Shown: positions 36,576-46,133, numbered from the stretch's first letter. The stretch: 59,934 nucleotides of DNA from CAZEHJ01 sp964512485 (GCA_964512485.1 CAZEHJ010000013.1:1-59934), one strand, 5' to 3'. Numbers and translations: made by a program. Notes: generated by a model from the letters alone, not told the origin.

Positions 36576-37982
36576 CTATTTCCACGCGTCGATCACGCCT
36601 GAGAGAGAATCACAATGGGCCTCGAAGCGACGAGCTTCATCCAGACTGCTCAAAAAATGAGCCCCCCATCCAGGATAATCCCTTTCATCCCAGAGCGTAC
36701 TGTGCCAAAGTCCCACGAACACTCCTCCAACAGAAGCACAGGTCTGAATCATGCGATTCGTCTCCCGTTCCGCTTCAACCCCTGTTAGATTCTGACGATT
36801 GAACAGGGCAGACTCCATCACGCAGAGCGGTACCTCCCAGACAGTGGATTCATCCATGGTCAGGGGATTGAGCAAAGGGAATGGTAGGCAGGTTCCGAAT
36901 CTGAATCCGGCGCATTCGGCGAAGCCGAGGGTCGAATCGATGGAAAATCCAGCAGATTGAAGCGTGGCGATTGAACCGGGGTAATCGAAGCGCAGATAGT
37001 GCGCCCTGTGGGCCGGAACGACCCGGTGAATCGAGCGCTCCAGTCGGTTTTTTTCGTCCGAGAGTCTGAGGTCATGTGAGAACGCGTGATACGAAGGATG
37101 AAGTCCCACCTCATGACCGGCGCTCAGTTGCTCCGACAGCGCCGAAATAACGTAAGAATCATGCAGGTCATACTCGACATCCCGATGGCCATGAGCACCG
37201 GCCTTGTAGAAAAATGTCCCGCTGACCGAACGAGTGTCCAGTTCTTTCTGGATCCTCTCGATGGCATCCCGGAAGGGATCACTACTGTGAAGGAGTGACC
37301 AGCCCGCCTCGACCAATCTGGTCAAACGGTCCGAATGTGATTCTTTTTCTCTGTTCAGTAAAGCGCGATCCAGAATCTCACGCTTGTAGATCCCGGGCCT
37401 CCATTTTCGGACGTAATCGATGTCATGAGTCGAGCAGAACGCCCATGTTTTGTCTCCAAACTGCTTTCTTTCGACCTGTACCCCTTTTTTCGCCAGTGCG
37501 TCTCCGGCGATGTGACGGTACCATTCTACTACCGGTGTAAGGCGAATATCCAGTTTTTCCTGAATGGATCCCTCAAACCGAAACCGGCCATGTTCATCGC
37601 GCCGACGCTGGAGCGCTTCCTGCCATCCACTCAAGAAATAGAATGTTGCTGCGACGGGGTCGAATGTCAGGTCGCCCTTCGCTCCGAACAGAACAGGGAT
37701 ACGATCTTCGCCGATCCGAACGTGTCGGTGAGGGGGAAGATCTGTGGTTTGCCTTTCGAAGTATTCCCATGTTTCGGGTTCAATGAACAGCTTCCAGGTT
37801 GCGTCTGTAAGGTGGGATGTGTCTGTGTCTTCCGTACCGTAATAAACACCGTCGCCTTCGAAATCCGCATTATCAGTCAGGACGGGGTCCAACCTGAACG
37901 GCAGCAGCAACATGCGCAAACCGTACCAGGCTCGCTGCCTGTACGGTTCCGGGACATGGATGACACATTGAATTTGCTGCAT
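36576..37982 (-). CDS. polysaccharide deacetylase-like protein (Bacteroidota type)
   Basis: From ATG 37982 this 468-residue protein has an N-terminal domain of the kind found before the NodB-like deacetylase fold in Bacteroidota (about 1-200), then a NodB-like half. The deacetylase motifs are FCSTHDIDYVRKW (metal-binding Asp), GTFFYKAGAHGHRD, LSAGHEVGLHPSYHAF (His pair) and HYLRFDYPGS. It probably removes acetyl groups from a cell-surface polysaccharide. The upstream open frame to 38171 crosses a hairpin and overlaps the divergent gene, so I reject it as the start. Confidence 0.83.
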   Translation of the reverse strand: MQQIQCVIHVPEPYRQRAWYGLRMLLLPFRLDPVLTDNADFEGDGVYYGTEDTDTSHLTDATWKLFIEPETWEYFERQTTDLPPHRHVRIGEDRIPVLFGAKGDLTFDPVAATFYFLSGWQEALQRRRDEHGRFRFEGSIQEKLDIRLTPVVEWYRHIAGDALAKKGVQVERKQFGDKTWAFCSTHDIDYVRKWRPGIYKREILDRALLNREKESHSDRLTRLVEAGWSLLHSSDPFRDAIERIQKELDTRSVSGTFFYKAGAHGHRDVEYDLHDSYVISALSEQLSAGHEVGLHPSYHAFSHDLRLSDEKNRLERSIHRVVPAHRAHYLRFDYPGSIATLQSAGFSIDSTLGFAECAGFRFGTCLPFPLLNPLTMDESTVWEVPLCVMESALFNRQNLTGVEAERETNRMIQTCASVGGVFVGLWHSTLWDERDYPGWGAHFLSSLDEARRFEAHCDSLSGVIDAWK

Positions 37983-38093
37983 TCTACGAATGATTTCTCG
38001 GCTAAAGACTGTACCGAACGTCATGAAAACGATCTGACATCCGATTTCAAGGTATGTTGAGTCTGAAAGTGAACGATTGGGTACTTTCACCGT

Positions 38094-38126
38094 GTGGGAA
38101 TTGTTCGACGAGCGAACAATTCCCAC
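38094..38126. promoter_or_regulatory. perfect 14-bp inverted repeat between divergent genes
   Basis: GTGGGAATTGTTCG and CGAACAATTCCCAC flank a 5-base loop. It lies 111 bp upstream of the deacetylase start and 47 bp upstream of the HD-protein start, so it could control both as an operator, or form a strong hairpin in either leader RNA. No T-run follows on either side. Confidence 0.6.
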
Positions 38127-38173
38127 CTTTCTGCCGCTGCAGTTTAAGAAGACATCTGTCAGGACACACAAAA

Positions 38174-39451
38174 GTGAACGGACGCTTCAAAATATTTTCC
38201 GACCCGGTTCACGGGTTCATCTCCGTCCCTCGCGGGCTGATACTGGATCTGGTCGGAACACCTGAGGTCCAGCGCCTGAGACGTATCCGTCAGTTGGGGA
38301 TCGGTCACATGGTTTTCCCCGGAGCCGAACATTCCCGATTCGGTCACGCTCTCGGAGCTATGGCATTGATGCACGATGCGCTGACATCCCTGATGGAAAA
38401 AGGAACAGCAGTATCCGCAGAGGAGGCCGAAGCCGCGCTGGCCGTAGCGTTGCTGCATGATGTTGGCCATGGTCCGTTTTCGCACACTCTGGAAAACGAA
38501 CTGCTTTCGGATTTCAGTCATGAACTGATGAGTCGCGCACTTCTGGAGCGCCTGAACAAGCGGTTTGACAACCGTCTTGATCTCGCTATCGCGATCTTTG
38601 ACGATACCTACGAGCGACACTGGTTTCATCAGCTCATATCGAGTCAGCTGGACATGGATCGACTCGACTATCTACGGAGAGATTCCTACTACACCGGTGT
38701 CGTTGAGGGATCGGTCGGGGTTGGTCGCATCATCAAGACTCTTCGCATTTTCCCGAACGACGGATCCGAAGAAGATCGTATCGTCGTGGAGTCCAAAGGC
38801 GCCTACGCCATCGAAAACTACCTCATCGCCAGACGTCTGATGTATTGGCAGGTATATCTGCACAAAACCGTCCTCGCCGGAGATCACCTTCTGAAGTCGG
38901 CTCTTCGAAGGGTTCGCTGGCACCTGGACTCCGATCGCAAGGAGCCGGTCTCTGGCGGCTCCGAAGCATTCATGTTTTTTCTGCGGGAAGGATTTTCAGG
39001 TGCGGATGCGCATCGTGACGCCATTCAGGATGCATACATCTCCCTGGACGATACGGATATCATTTTCAGCCTGAAGGCCTGGTGCTCTTCCAGCGATGCG
39101 ATTTTAAGTGATCTGAGTCGCAGAATTCTCGAACGAGATTTTTTCCGCGTGGAATTCCATGTCGAATCAGAACAGTTCGCTCCAGATCGACTGGTCCGCG
39201 CTGTTTCAGATATGCTCATCAATTCGGGCCTCAGCACCTCTGAGACCATTGAAAATGATCTGTCCTATTACATTCTCAGGTCCCAGTCGACGCACGAGGC
39301 GTACGATGCCAGCAAGGACGTCATAGGAGTGATGAACAGAGCAGGTAATATTGACGAGCTCTCGCTCGCCGAAGACGTGATCGCGATTGAGCCACTGGCA
39401 GAGAGACAGATTCGGCCTTACATCTGCTACCCGAAAGAAATCAACCTTTGA
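38174..39451 (+). CDS. HD-domain phosphohydrolase (dNTPase/SAMHD1-like, YwfO type)
   Basis: This is a metal-dependent phosphohydrolase related to dNTP triphosphohydrolases. I chose GTG 38174, which gives MNGRFKIFSDPVHGFISVP, the family's opening, and 425 residues. HD motifs are HSRFGHALG (first His), LLHDVGHGPFSHTLE (the HD pair) and QLDMDRLDYLRRDSYYTGV (last Asp). The substrate may be dNTPs. An upstream ATG at 38054 would add 40 unlike residues through the inverted repeat. The neighbouring TDO gene is convergent. Confidence 0.88.
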   Translation: MNGRFKIFSDPVHGFISVPRGLILDLVGTPEVQRLRRIRQLGIGHMVFPGAEHSRFGHALGAMALMHDALTSLMEKGTAVSAEEAEAALAVALLHDVGHGPFSHTLENELLSDFSHELMSRALLERLNKRFDNRLDLAIAIFDDTYERHWFHQLISSQLDMDRLDYLRRDSYYTGVVEGSVGVGRIIKTLRIFPNDGSEEDRIVVESKGAYAIENYLIARRLMYWQVYLHKTVLAGDHLLKSALRRVRWHLDSDRKEPVSGGSEAFMFFLREGFSGADAHRDAIQDAYISLDDTDIIFSLKAWCSSSDAILSDLSRRILERDFFRVEFHVESEQFAPDRLVRAVSDMLINSGLSTSETIENDLSYYILRSQSTHEAYDASKDVIGVMNRAGNIDELSLAEDVIAIEPLAERQIRPYICYPKEINL

Positions 39452-39519
39452 CCGACCGGGCGCGTGTCAGTTCTGGGGAGCCATGGTCGGTTTCAAGACG
39501 TCCTCAACGTCGCCCGCCA

Positions 39520-40617
39520 TCAGCCGGCGTTCCAGTGAAAACCGAGTTTACGCGCGATTTTGGATGGCATTTCAGGCAGATCCGAACGAGGGATGAAAAA
39601 CGTAGATAAGTTTACCAGGTCTCCGAAGACCCGGTTGTTCTCTGCAGCTTTTCGCAGATACTCGTGACCCGAAGAACCGCCTGTTCCGATTTTGGTACCG
39701 ATCATCCGCGTGGCCATCAGTGCGTGACGATACCTCCACGTCGTAAAATTCTCGTCAATGTCCACCAGCGTGTGAAGGAGCCGGAACGGAAGATGAAGGA
39801 TTGGCTCGTCGCGATATAAATGAATCAAGAGAGCAGCTTGCAGCGCTTTGTGGGAAAGTCTGCGTTCGCCCTTGGAGATCAGCGCGTTGTAGGTATCGGC
39901 ATCGAAGAGCGCCGCGAAATGAGTCTCGGTCTTTTCCAGGCTTTTCAGCTGGCTACCCTTTTCAGCGTCCGTCAGTACCGGATTGTCTTCGATCAGCTTA
40001 CGATCCGAGGCCAGCATTTTTTCGACTGCACCGTGGTACGCATCCCAGAAGTCATAATCCCCGAATCGAATGAAAGGCGTCCGCTCCAACCATGATTCGA
40101 CCAGATTGAAAATGGTCGGCTCTTTCTCAGATGCTTCAACCTCGTCGCGATCCGTTTCGTTGAATCGCGAAGTGTACGACGCGTGTGTAAACGCATGGCG
40201 ATCCTGCTGGCGCATACCCATTTTATTTTCGACCAGACGCCATTGAGCACTCTGGAATCCTGAGGCAGGGACCAATGCATCGCGAAAATCCAGAAAATCG
40301 AGCGGAGTCATCGTTTCCAACACGTCGATTTGTCCCGTCAACACCCTCTGAATCGCTACGATTCGTTCAAGATGAGCTACGGTTGACCCCAGAGCTTTCT
40401 CCTGAATGACCTCCTGATCGAGCTTACCCAGCGCCCCGTCGATCTCCCAAAGAACCTGCTTGAACCACAGCTCGTAGGTTTGATGGACTATGATGAACAA
40501 CATCTCATCATGAGCCGCCTCTCCCTGTTTGGCGGACTCAAGATGTTGCGCATCGAGAATCTTGTCGAGGTTCAGATAGTCGCCGTAATAAAGCGCTGCA
40601 TCAGACATGGATGACAT
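39520..40617 (-). CDS. tryptophan 2,3-dioxygenase
   Basis: This haem enzyme opens the indole ring of L-tryptophan to give N-formylkynurenine, entering the kynurenine route. Family motifs are YGDYLNLDKILDAQ, DEMLFIIVHQTYELWFKQVLWE, SGFQSAQWRLVE, and WRYRHALMATRMIGTKIGTGGSSGHEYL. At 365 residues it is longer than the usual bacterial protein of about 280 and nearer the animal-type length, owing to a longer central region. The start is either Met1 or Met4. No other kynurenine gene is in the window. It follows hpt by 50 bp on the same strand. Confidence 0.93.
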   Translation of the reverse strand: MSSMSDAALYYGDYLNLDKILDAQHLESAKQGEAAHDEMLFIIVHQTYELWFKQVLWEIDGALGKLDQEVIQEKALGSTVAHLERIVAIQRVLTGQIDVLETMTPLDFLDFRDALVPASGFQSAQWRLVENKMGMRQQDRHAFTHASYTSRFNETDRDEVEASEKEPTIFNLVESWLERTPFIRFGDYDFWDAYHGAVEKMLASDRKLIEDNPVLTDAEKGSQLKSLEKTETHFAALFDADTYNALISKGERRLSHKALQAALLIHLYRDEPILHLPFRLLHTLVDIDENFTTWRYRHALMATRMIGTKIGTGGSSGHEYLRKAAENNRVFGDLVNLSTFFIPRSDLPEMPSKIARKLGFHWNAG

Positions 40618-40667
40618 CAGAATTGGTTTCGTCTAAATGTGGGACCAGAATGCGGAAATGAGGTCGG

Positions 40668-41270
40668 CTATTCAACTCTCTCTGGTTCAGAGCCCGGACC
40701 CAGCTGGTCCTCCAGGATGTAGATGTCCGGCAGATTTCTTCCGACCTGACCATAATCCAGTCCATACCCTACCACGAACAGATTGCGAATCCTGAACCCG
40801 ATGTAATCCAGATCCAAGTCAACCTTCGTGGCTTCGTATTTATGCAAGAGTGTTGCCGTTTTGAGCGACGCCGGATTCCGGGCCGAAAGTTGCTCGATCA
40901 GATATTCCATCGACGTGCCGGTGTCCACGATATCCTCGACCACAATTACGTGACGGCCTTCGATATCTGCATCGATTCGCTTGAGCTCCTTCACCTCACC
41001 CGACGATATCTTGGCCTCTCCATATGAGGAGAGCTTCAGAAAGTCGACCTCGCAATCAATATTGATGGCGCGCATCAGATCTGAGAGAAACATGAATGCT
41101 CCATTGAGCACGCCAATCAAAATCGGCTTCTTTCCGTCGTATTCGGATGATATTCTGGCTCCGATCTCTTCTGTTCTCGATCGGATGGTTGCGCTCGTGA
41201 GGTACTTCCGAAATCGCTCGCCGCGAATAATAACGGTCTGTTCGTCGTGAACGAGAAACGTGGCTTCCAT
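40668..41270 (-). CDS. hpt: hypoxanthine phosphoribosyltransferase
   Basis: This salvage enzyme makes IMP and GMP from hypoxanthine or guanine plus PRPP. The 200-residue protein has the PRPP loop VVEDIVDTGTSMEYL, the DFLKLSSYG flexible-loop region and the base-site segment KVDLDYIGF/RNLFVVGYGLDYGQVGRNLPDIYIL (shown in parts). It lies at the end of the mutL-tilS run with a 131-bp spacer, a common tilS-hpt neighbourhood. Confidence 0.95.
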   Translation of the reverse strand: MEATFLVHDEQTVIIRGERFRKYLTSATIRSRTEEIGARISSEYDGKKPILIGVLNGAFMFLSDLMRAINIDCEVDFLKLSSYGEAKISSGEVKELKRIDADIEGRHVIVVEDIVDTGTSMEYLIEQLSARNPASLKTATLLHKYEATKVDLDLDYIGFRIRNLFVVGYGLDYGQVGRNLPDIYILEDQLGPGSEPERVE

Positions 41271-41401
41271 GGATTAAGCTTCTAGAATTGGTTCCGGACT
41301 GATTTCCGGATCGGCGGGTGTGAGGTCATATATCCATCGGTAATGCGAACATTCAGACCTCGCTGATTCGTTCAGCCAAAATACACCAATCCGTCAGTAT
41401 T

Positions 41402-42844
41402 TCACTCCTCAATCCAGGCGCATCGCACCACTTTTTCAGTATCCGGTGAGATCTTGTAGCGCTCGTCGAGTCGTTGACCAACCACCCAAACGATTTCCCC
41501 ACCAGAAACGAGAACAGGAATACCATCTCGGTTGGAAGAAGGAATCTTTTGATCTGTGAGAAAGGATTTGACTTTTTTACTCCCGTCGAGACCCAGAGGA
41601 TAGAACCGATCTCCCGCTCTCCATGTCCGAAGTATCAGTTCTTCGCGGGCTCGAGCAGCATCGAAGTGAACGATGTTTTTGTCAGCGTTCAACTTCACTG
41701 CATCAGTAGTGTGGGTTTCGTTTTCCAGGATTATGCATTCAAGAACTCCGCCCGGACAGATCGTCGCACCCGGTAGAGATATCCTGAGACCGTCTGCTTC
41801 TGACGTGAACTCTCGTTCGGCACCGTCCTGCTCGGGATTCTTCCGAAACAGAAGCTGGTTGCGCTCTCTCCAGACAACGACAGAATTCAGCAGAACCTTT
41901 CGCCCCACCTGCGAATCGAGAAGCCGATACACCTTGTCGGCCGTGGTGCCTCTCCTCGGCGTGTCAGGCGCATACATCGTGATTGCTTCCAGAAGAATCC
42001 ACTTCGCCAACCAAGGTCCAGCACTTCTCAGCTCGTCGATTGAAAAACACGCTTCAGCTTCGCGTACTTGGTCTTTGATCCGCTTTCGCAATTCCGCCAT
42101 GGACGAGACCAATGATCTTCCAGCCTCCAGAAACTCATGGTATTCCTTTTCGGGCATCAGCTTCAGCTCATTTCTCAAAGCGCTGCGTTCGAACAACTCG
42201 GATGCATTGGAAGCATCTTCCCGCCAGATCAAGTTTGCTCTCTTTGCTTCTTCGGCCAGCTCGCGCCTCGTGGCGTCAAGAAGTGGCCGAACCAGCTGAA
42301 TGTCGGTCCCGACAAACAGTGGCCTGGTGGGCGACATCCCACACACACCCGACGGTCCCGTTCCTCTGCCCAGGTTCAACAGCACGGTTTCGAGCTGATC
42401 ATCCAGATGGTGAGCCGTCATCACACACCGCGACTCGATCTCCCGACACCTCTCCTCGAACCAACGATATCTGAGATTGCGCGCCCATTCCTGTCGCCCC
42501 GTATCAGGTACAGCGTGTTGCTCCACCCGCAAGACGTGCAGTTCAACATTCAATTCTGCGGTCACTCGTCGAACGAATTCCTCATCACCGTCCGATTCCT
42601 CACCCCGAAGGCCATAGTTGACATGTGCCGCATGGACGTCGTATTCGAGCTCCAACAGCATGCGCAACAGAAGGATCGAGTCCATTCCACCGCTCACCCC
42701 CAACAGGACGCGACCAGCAGGCGGTTCAATTCCCAGCCTGGAAAGTTGATTTTTGATGTGCGATGTCACGTGTAGACGCTCGATAATGAATGCAGAAAAC
42801 GCATCGCCGCTATTTGCGATCGAAGCGTTCCCGCAACTCTTCAC
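41402..42844 (-). CDS. tilS: tRNA(Ile)-lysidine synthase
   Basis: TilS puts lysine on C34 of tRNA-Ile(CAU), turning a Met anticodon into one reading AUA. The PP-loop GVSGGMDS is at 49-56, followed by HAAHVNYGLRGEESDGDEEFV and MTAHHLDDQLETVLLNLGRGTG. The C-terminal TilS domain is present (LILRTWRAGDRFYPLG...KVKSFLTDQKIP). The 480-residue length is normal. The ATG at 42844 overlaps the mutL stop region by 35 bp; a later start is possible because the first 25 residues are not conserved. Confidence 0.93.
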   Translation of the reverse strand: MKSCGNASIANSGDAFSAFIIERLHVTSHIKNQLSRLGIEPPAGRVLLGVSGGMDSILLLRMLLELEYDVHAAHVNYGLRGEESDGDEEFVRRVTAELNVELHVLRVEQHAVPDTGRQEWARNLRYRWFEERCREIESRCVMTAHHLDDQLETVLLNLGRGTGPSGVCGMSPTRPLFVGTDIQLVRPLLDATRRELAEEAKRANLIWREDASNASELFERSALRNELKLMPEKEYHEFLEAGRSLVSSMAELRKRIKDQVREAEACFSIDELRSAGPWLAKWILLEAITMYAPDTPRRGTTADKVYRLLDSQVGRKVLLNSVVVWRERNQLLFRKNPEQDGAEREFTSEADGLRISLPGATICPGGVLECIILENETHTTDAVKLNADKNIVHFDAARAREELILRTWRAGDRFYPLGLDGSKKVKSFLTDQKIPSSNRDGIPVLVSGGEIVWVVGQRLDERYKISPDTEKVVRCAWIEE

Positions 42845-44672
42845 CTGACAAGGTAATCAGAGTCGGTCTTCCATCGGGGCTCGCATACGGAGCCTCGCAC
42901 TGAAACAGTTGATCGATCAGGGCGCGCATCTCCCTTGAGCTCAACTTCATTCCGGCTCGTACGGCTCCCCTGCTGGCTACGCTTCGGGCCAGATTTTCGC
43001 GCCCGGTCAGGCGGTCTACCTTTTCAAAAAGTCGGTACTGATCGACAATTTCGTCCAGCACACTTCGCTCGTCGCCCGTTGAAATGTCGGCCGGTACACC
43101 GCGCACAATAACGCTGTTGCCTCCAAATGCGTCCACATCGAAGCCAAGTTTTTTCAGATCGGGCATAAGGTCTTCGAGGAGGGAGAAGTCCGATGCAGAA
43201 AATTCGATGGTACGTGGAAACAGAAGCTGCTGGGATAAACCAAAGCCGTCTTTGAGACACGCAATGGCCTGCTCATACAGGATCCGTTCATGTGCCATCT
43301 GCTGATCAATAATGACCAGTCCGGAGCGAATCTGTGTCAGGATATACGTGTCGTGCAACTGCCAGAGAAGACCTTCTTCCCCGAGTCCTCCTCGGGTGGT
43401 CCCGGCGGATTCGTCCGTTGAGGACGCCGGAACAGACATGGCCAGTCGGGCACCTTCGTAGAGCGAGCGACTCGCCCGAGAAATGTGCTCGCCCCGTTCC
43501 CGGACCCGATCTGAGCCGGATCCAAAAAAACTTGAAGCATCTATTTTGCTGACGCCCTCGGTTGGAGGAGTGGCATCCTGGATATCCAGTTCGAGTCCCG
43601 AAAGTGGTCGGGCCTTGTTCATGTCAGGAGTCTGTAGTGCCGTTCCCAGCGCACGGCCGACGACAGCCCGAATCATTCCGTACACGCCACGCTCATCGTC
43701 AAATTTGACTTCCGCCTTTGTGGGGTGAACGTTCACATCCACATGTCGGGGGTCGATGTCAAGGAACAGGACAAAAAACGGATACGACCCTTCAGGAAGT
43801 AGATACTCGTAGGAAGCATGCACCGCGTGCTCGAGATAGCGGTGTTTCACGTATCGCCCGTTTACAAACATGAACTGCTGCCCCCTGGTGCGTCTGGATC
43901 CTTCAGGCGATCCCAAAAGCCCTCGAATTCCGAGGTAGCTCGTCGATTCTTCGACTTGAATGAGTTCTTGCGGGCGTGAAACCGGAATTAGTGAACACGC
44001 GCGCAGCCCGAGAGCATCCAACCCGGAATCGGACTCGGACTCCGCCGACAGCAGTTCGTTGCCATCATGGACAAGAGAAAATGCCACCCTGGGGTTGGAC
44101 AAAGAAAGAACCTGAACAGCGTCCAGAATGTGCTTGAGCTCCGTCTGAGGACGCTTCAGAAAATTCCTTCTGGCCGGGACATTGAAATACAGATTCCGCA
44201 CCGAAATCGAGGTACCGCGCATGGGAGCAGCGGGAGACGTCTCAATCTCTGCGCCACCCTCAATTTTGATTTTTACCGCAGCTCCATCCGGACTCGTGCC
44301 TGTGGTCATCTCCACTTGCGAGACGGACGCAATCGAGGCAAGTGCCTCTCCCCTGAATCCAAGCGTGTGAATCGACTCGAGATCTGAAACCGTCTTGATC
44401 TTGCTCGTGGCGTGGCGCTCAAAACACAGGCGCGCATCGTCCTCGTTCATTCCACAGCCATCATCGATAACCTGGATGAGTGTACTGCCGGCTCCCTGCA
44501 AATGGATCTGGATAGAGGAAGCCCCCGCGTCGAGGGCGTTTTCGACGAGTTCTTTGACGGCAGACGCTGGTCGTTGAACCACTTCTCCGGCCGCAATCTT
44601 GTTGGCCAGAGTCAGAGGCATCACCTGGATGATTCCGCCGGCCTCCTGGATCGCCTGAGAATCCTTTTTCAT
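42810..44672 (-). CDS. mutL: DNA mismatch repair protein MutL
   Basis: MutL couples mismatch recognition by MutS to strand incision. The GHKL ATPase half is complete: IIQVMPLTLANKIAAGEVV, NALDAGASS, DDGCGM, LHTLGFRGEALASI, TGTS. The C-terminal dimer/endonuclease half carries DQQMAHERILYEQ where endonuclease MutLs have DQHA-x2-E-x4-E, so the metal His is Gln here. ATG 44672 gives 620 residues; ATG 44702 is an alternative. It follows the 67-residue protein gene by about 50 bp and is coupled to tilS. Confidence 0.94.
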   Translation of the reverse strand: MKKDSQAIQEAGGIIQVMPLTLANKIAAGEVVQRPASAVKELVENALDAGASSIQIHLQGAGSTLIQVIDDGCGMNEDDARLCFERHATSKIKTVSDLESIHTLGFRGEALASIASVSQVEMTTGTSPDGAAVKIKIEGGAEIETSPAAPMRGTSISVRNLYFNVPARRNFLKRPQTELKHILDAVQVLSLSNPRVAFSLVHDGNELLSAESESDSGLDALGLRACSLIPVSRPQELIQVEESTSYLGIRGLLGSPEGSRRTRGQQFMFVNGRYVKHRYLEHAVHASYEYLLPEGSYPFFVLFLDIDPRHVDVNVHPTKAEVKFDDERGVYGMIRAVVGRALGTALQTPDMNKARPLSGLELDIQDATPPTEGVSKIDASSFFGSGSDRVRERGEHISRASRSLYEGARLAMSVPASSTDESAGTTRGGLGEEGLLWQLHDTYILTQIRSGLVIIDQQMAHERILYEQAIACLKDGFGLSQQLLFPRTIEFSASDFSLLEDLMPDLKKLGFDVDAFGGNSVIVRGVPADISTGDERSVLDEIVDQYRLFEKVDRLTGRENLARSVASRGAVRAGMKLSSREMRALIDQLFQCEAPYASPDGRPTLITLSGEELRERFDRK

Positions 44673-44722
44673 GGCGTCTATCTGCACTTCACTTCCGCTC
44701 ACGATAACTGTTCTGTATTGAT

Positions 44723-44926
44723 TCAGCCGAGTTGCTGGTAGACGTAGACGGCCATGGCGAACAGAAGAGCGAAATAGATGAGTCCCAGAGGGCTTCGACG
44801 ACGTCTGTTGACCGCCTGAATCCTCATCCTGCGCTTGATCTGCTCGTCCTTCTTCGGATTGTAAAAACGAGGTTCGTAGGAAAAACGTTTATTCTTGGCC
44901 TTTCTGCCTGGCGTGAATAAACCCAT
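44723..44926 (-). CDS. small basic membrane protein of unknown function
   Basis: This 67-residue protein has a strongly basic N-terminal part (MGLFTPGRKAKNKRF... NPKKDEQIKRRMR) and one C-terminal membrane helix (LGLIYFALLFAMAVYVYQQL). I do not recognise a named family. The clear coding character and its place between cdsA and mutL, 20 to 50 bp from mutL, support a real gene. It would sit in the inner membrane with its basic half in the cytoplasm. Confidence 0.7.
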   Translation of the reverse strand: MGLFTPGRKAKNKRFSYEPRFYNPKKDEQIKRRMRIQAVNRRRRSPLGLIYFALLFAMAVYVYQQLG

Positions 44927-45006
44927 GCTTCACCTCCTGTGGCATGTTCGAATATCTGGAAGATCCGAAGTATACCTGAACAGACCTAACAGCGTTCCTC
45001 CACGAG

Positions 45007-45828
45007 TTATCCACCGAGAAAGGGCGTGAAGTGCAATAGATACAGGTAATATGCCGGGACAGTGAAGATAATCGAGTCGAAACGATCCAGAATTCCACCA
45101 TGGCCTGGCAGTATTGAGGCAGAGTCTTTGACGCCTGCTGCCCGTTTGAAGGCGCTTTCGAGCAGATCTCCCAGTTGACCCCAAACGCCTCCCAGAAGGG
45201 ACAGAATGCCAACGTCCATCCACGTCAACTGCGGGAGCAGCTGGGTCTTGAAGATCGCGGCGGCAGCTATGGCGAAAAATACACCGCCCAGCGTGCCTTC
45301 CCAGGTTTTATTGGGTGAGACCGAGGGGGCGAGTTTGTGTTTGCCCATTGACCGCCCCGTGTAATATGCCCCCGTATCGGTTGCCCAGATGAGGCAAAAC
45401 AGCATCAATACCAGCCAAAACGCGTCCTGAGATCCGAGAACTTCATTGGCCTTCCAGCGGATGTCAATCAGGAATCCTACCATAATGGCGGGATACACCA
45501 GCGCTGCAATCGTGCCTGAGAATCGTTCCAACGAACGGAAAACGCCCGTGTACAGTATAGACGCTCCGAACATCAACAAAACGACGATGAGAGCTGCCTG
45601 CCACCAATCAACCAGATATTGGGCAAACCACGCGAGCCCAACAAGAAGAGACCAGAATGCACTCGCGTGCCAGCCGGAACGGCGTAACAGGTAGACGAAT
45701 TCAACCTGTCCCACGAGGGCGATCAAGACAACGAAGCCGAAGAAAAGCCAGGAGCCATAATAAATGGCTCCCAAAACCAATGGGATTCCGATGACCGCTG
45801 TCACTATCCGGGCAAGACCCTGATTCAT
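45007..45828 (-). CDS. cdsA: phosphatidate cytidylyltransferase
   Basis: CdsA makes CDP-diacylglycerol from phosphatidic acid and CTP, the branch point of phospholipid synthesis, in the inner membrane. The 273-residue protein has about seven membrane helices. The family signature is at the C-terminal end: SPNKTWEGTLGG, GDLLESAFKRAAGVKDS and LPGHGGILDRFDS. Its ATG overlaps the DUF2007 gene stop by 4 bp. Confidence 0.96.
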   Translation of the reverse strand: MNQGLARIVTAVIGIPLVLGAIYYGSWLFFGFVVLIALVGQVEFVYLLRRSGWHASAFWSLLVGLAWFAQYLVDWWQAALIVVLLMFGASILYTGVFRSLERFSGTIAALVYPAIMVGFLIDIRWKANEVLGSQDAFWLVLMLFCLIWATDTGAYYTGRSMGKHKLAPSVSPNKTWEGTLGGVFFAIAAAAIFKTQLLPQLTWMDVGILSLLGGVWGQLGDLLESAFKRAAGVKDSASILPGHGGILDRFDSIIFTVPAYYLYLLHFTPFLGG

Positions 45829-46133
45829 TTTTCCTCTTCCTTTCCGGAAACGTCCACATTTTCCGGGTCAGATGCCAGCGCAATTCTCGTGAGATCATCC
45901 TCGCTCACGGCTTCGGCCTGAAGTAGTGCGGCGGCCTGTCCTTCGTATTGCGGCGGAACCATGACATAGATTCGCGACATCGATCCATGCGTCAGGCTGA
46001 ACGACCGATCCTTTTTTTTCATGATGACGGCCGGAATTTCGGAATCATCCAATCGATCGCGAACGAGATCTGCTTCGAAATCCGCGCCTGTCTGATAAAT
46101 GGCCACCCATCCGTCAATTTCTTTACGACTCAT
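45825..46133 (-). CDS. DUF2007-like small cytoplasmic protein
   Basis: From ATG 46133 this is a 102-residue protein beginning MSRKEIDGWVAIYQTGADFE and containing AxLVRDRLDDSEIPAVI and YVMVPPQYEGQAAALL, the pattern of the DUF2007 'putative signal transducing protein' fold (a small ACT/GlnB-like domain). The function is unknown. The start lies within the end of the CPBP protease gene (11-bp overlap) and the stop overlaps cdsA. A longer open frame to 46265 is only the shadow of the upstream gene. Confidence 0.75.
   Translation of the reverse strand: MSRKEIDGWVAIYQTGADFEADLVRDRLDDSEIPAVIMKKKDRSFSLTHGSMSRIYVMVPPQYEGQAAALLQAEAVSEDDLTRIALASDPENVDVSGKEEEK

Noticed and set aside
37983..38171. N-terminal extension of the deacetylase to 38171
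   Set aside because: The added residues are unlike the family, cross the perfect inverted repeat and would overlap the divergent gene's control region.
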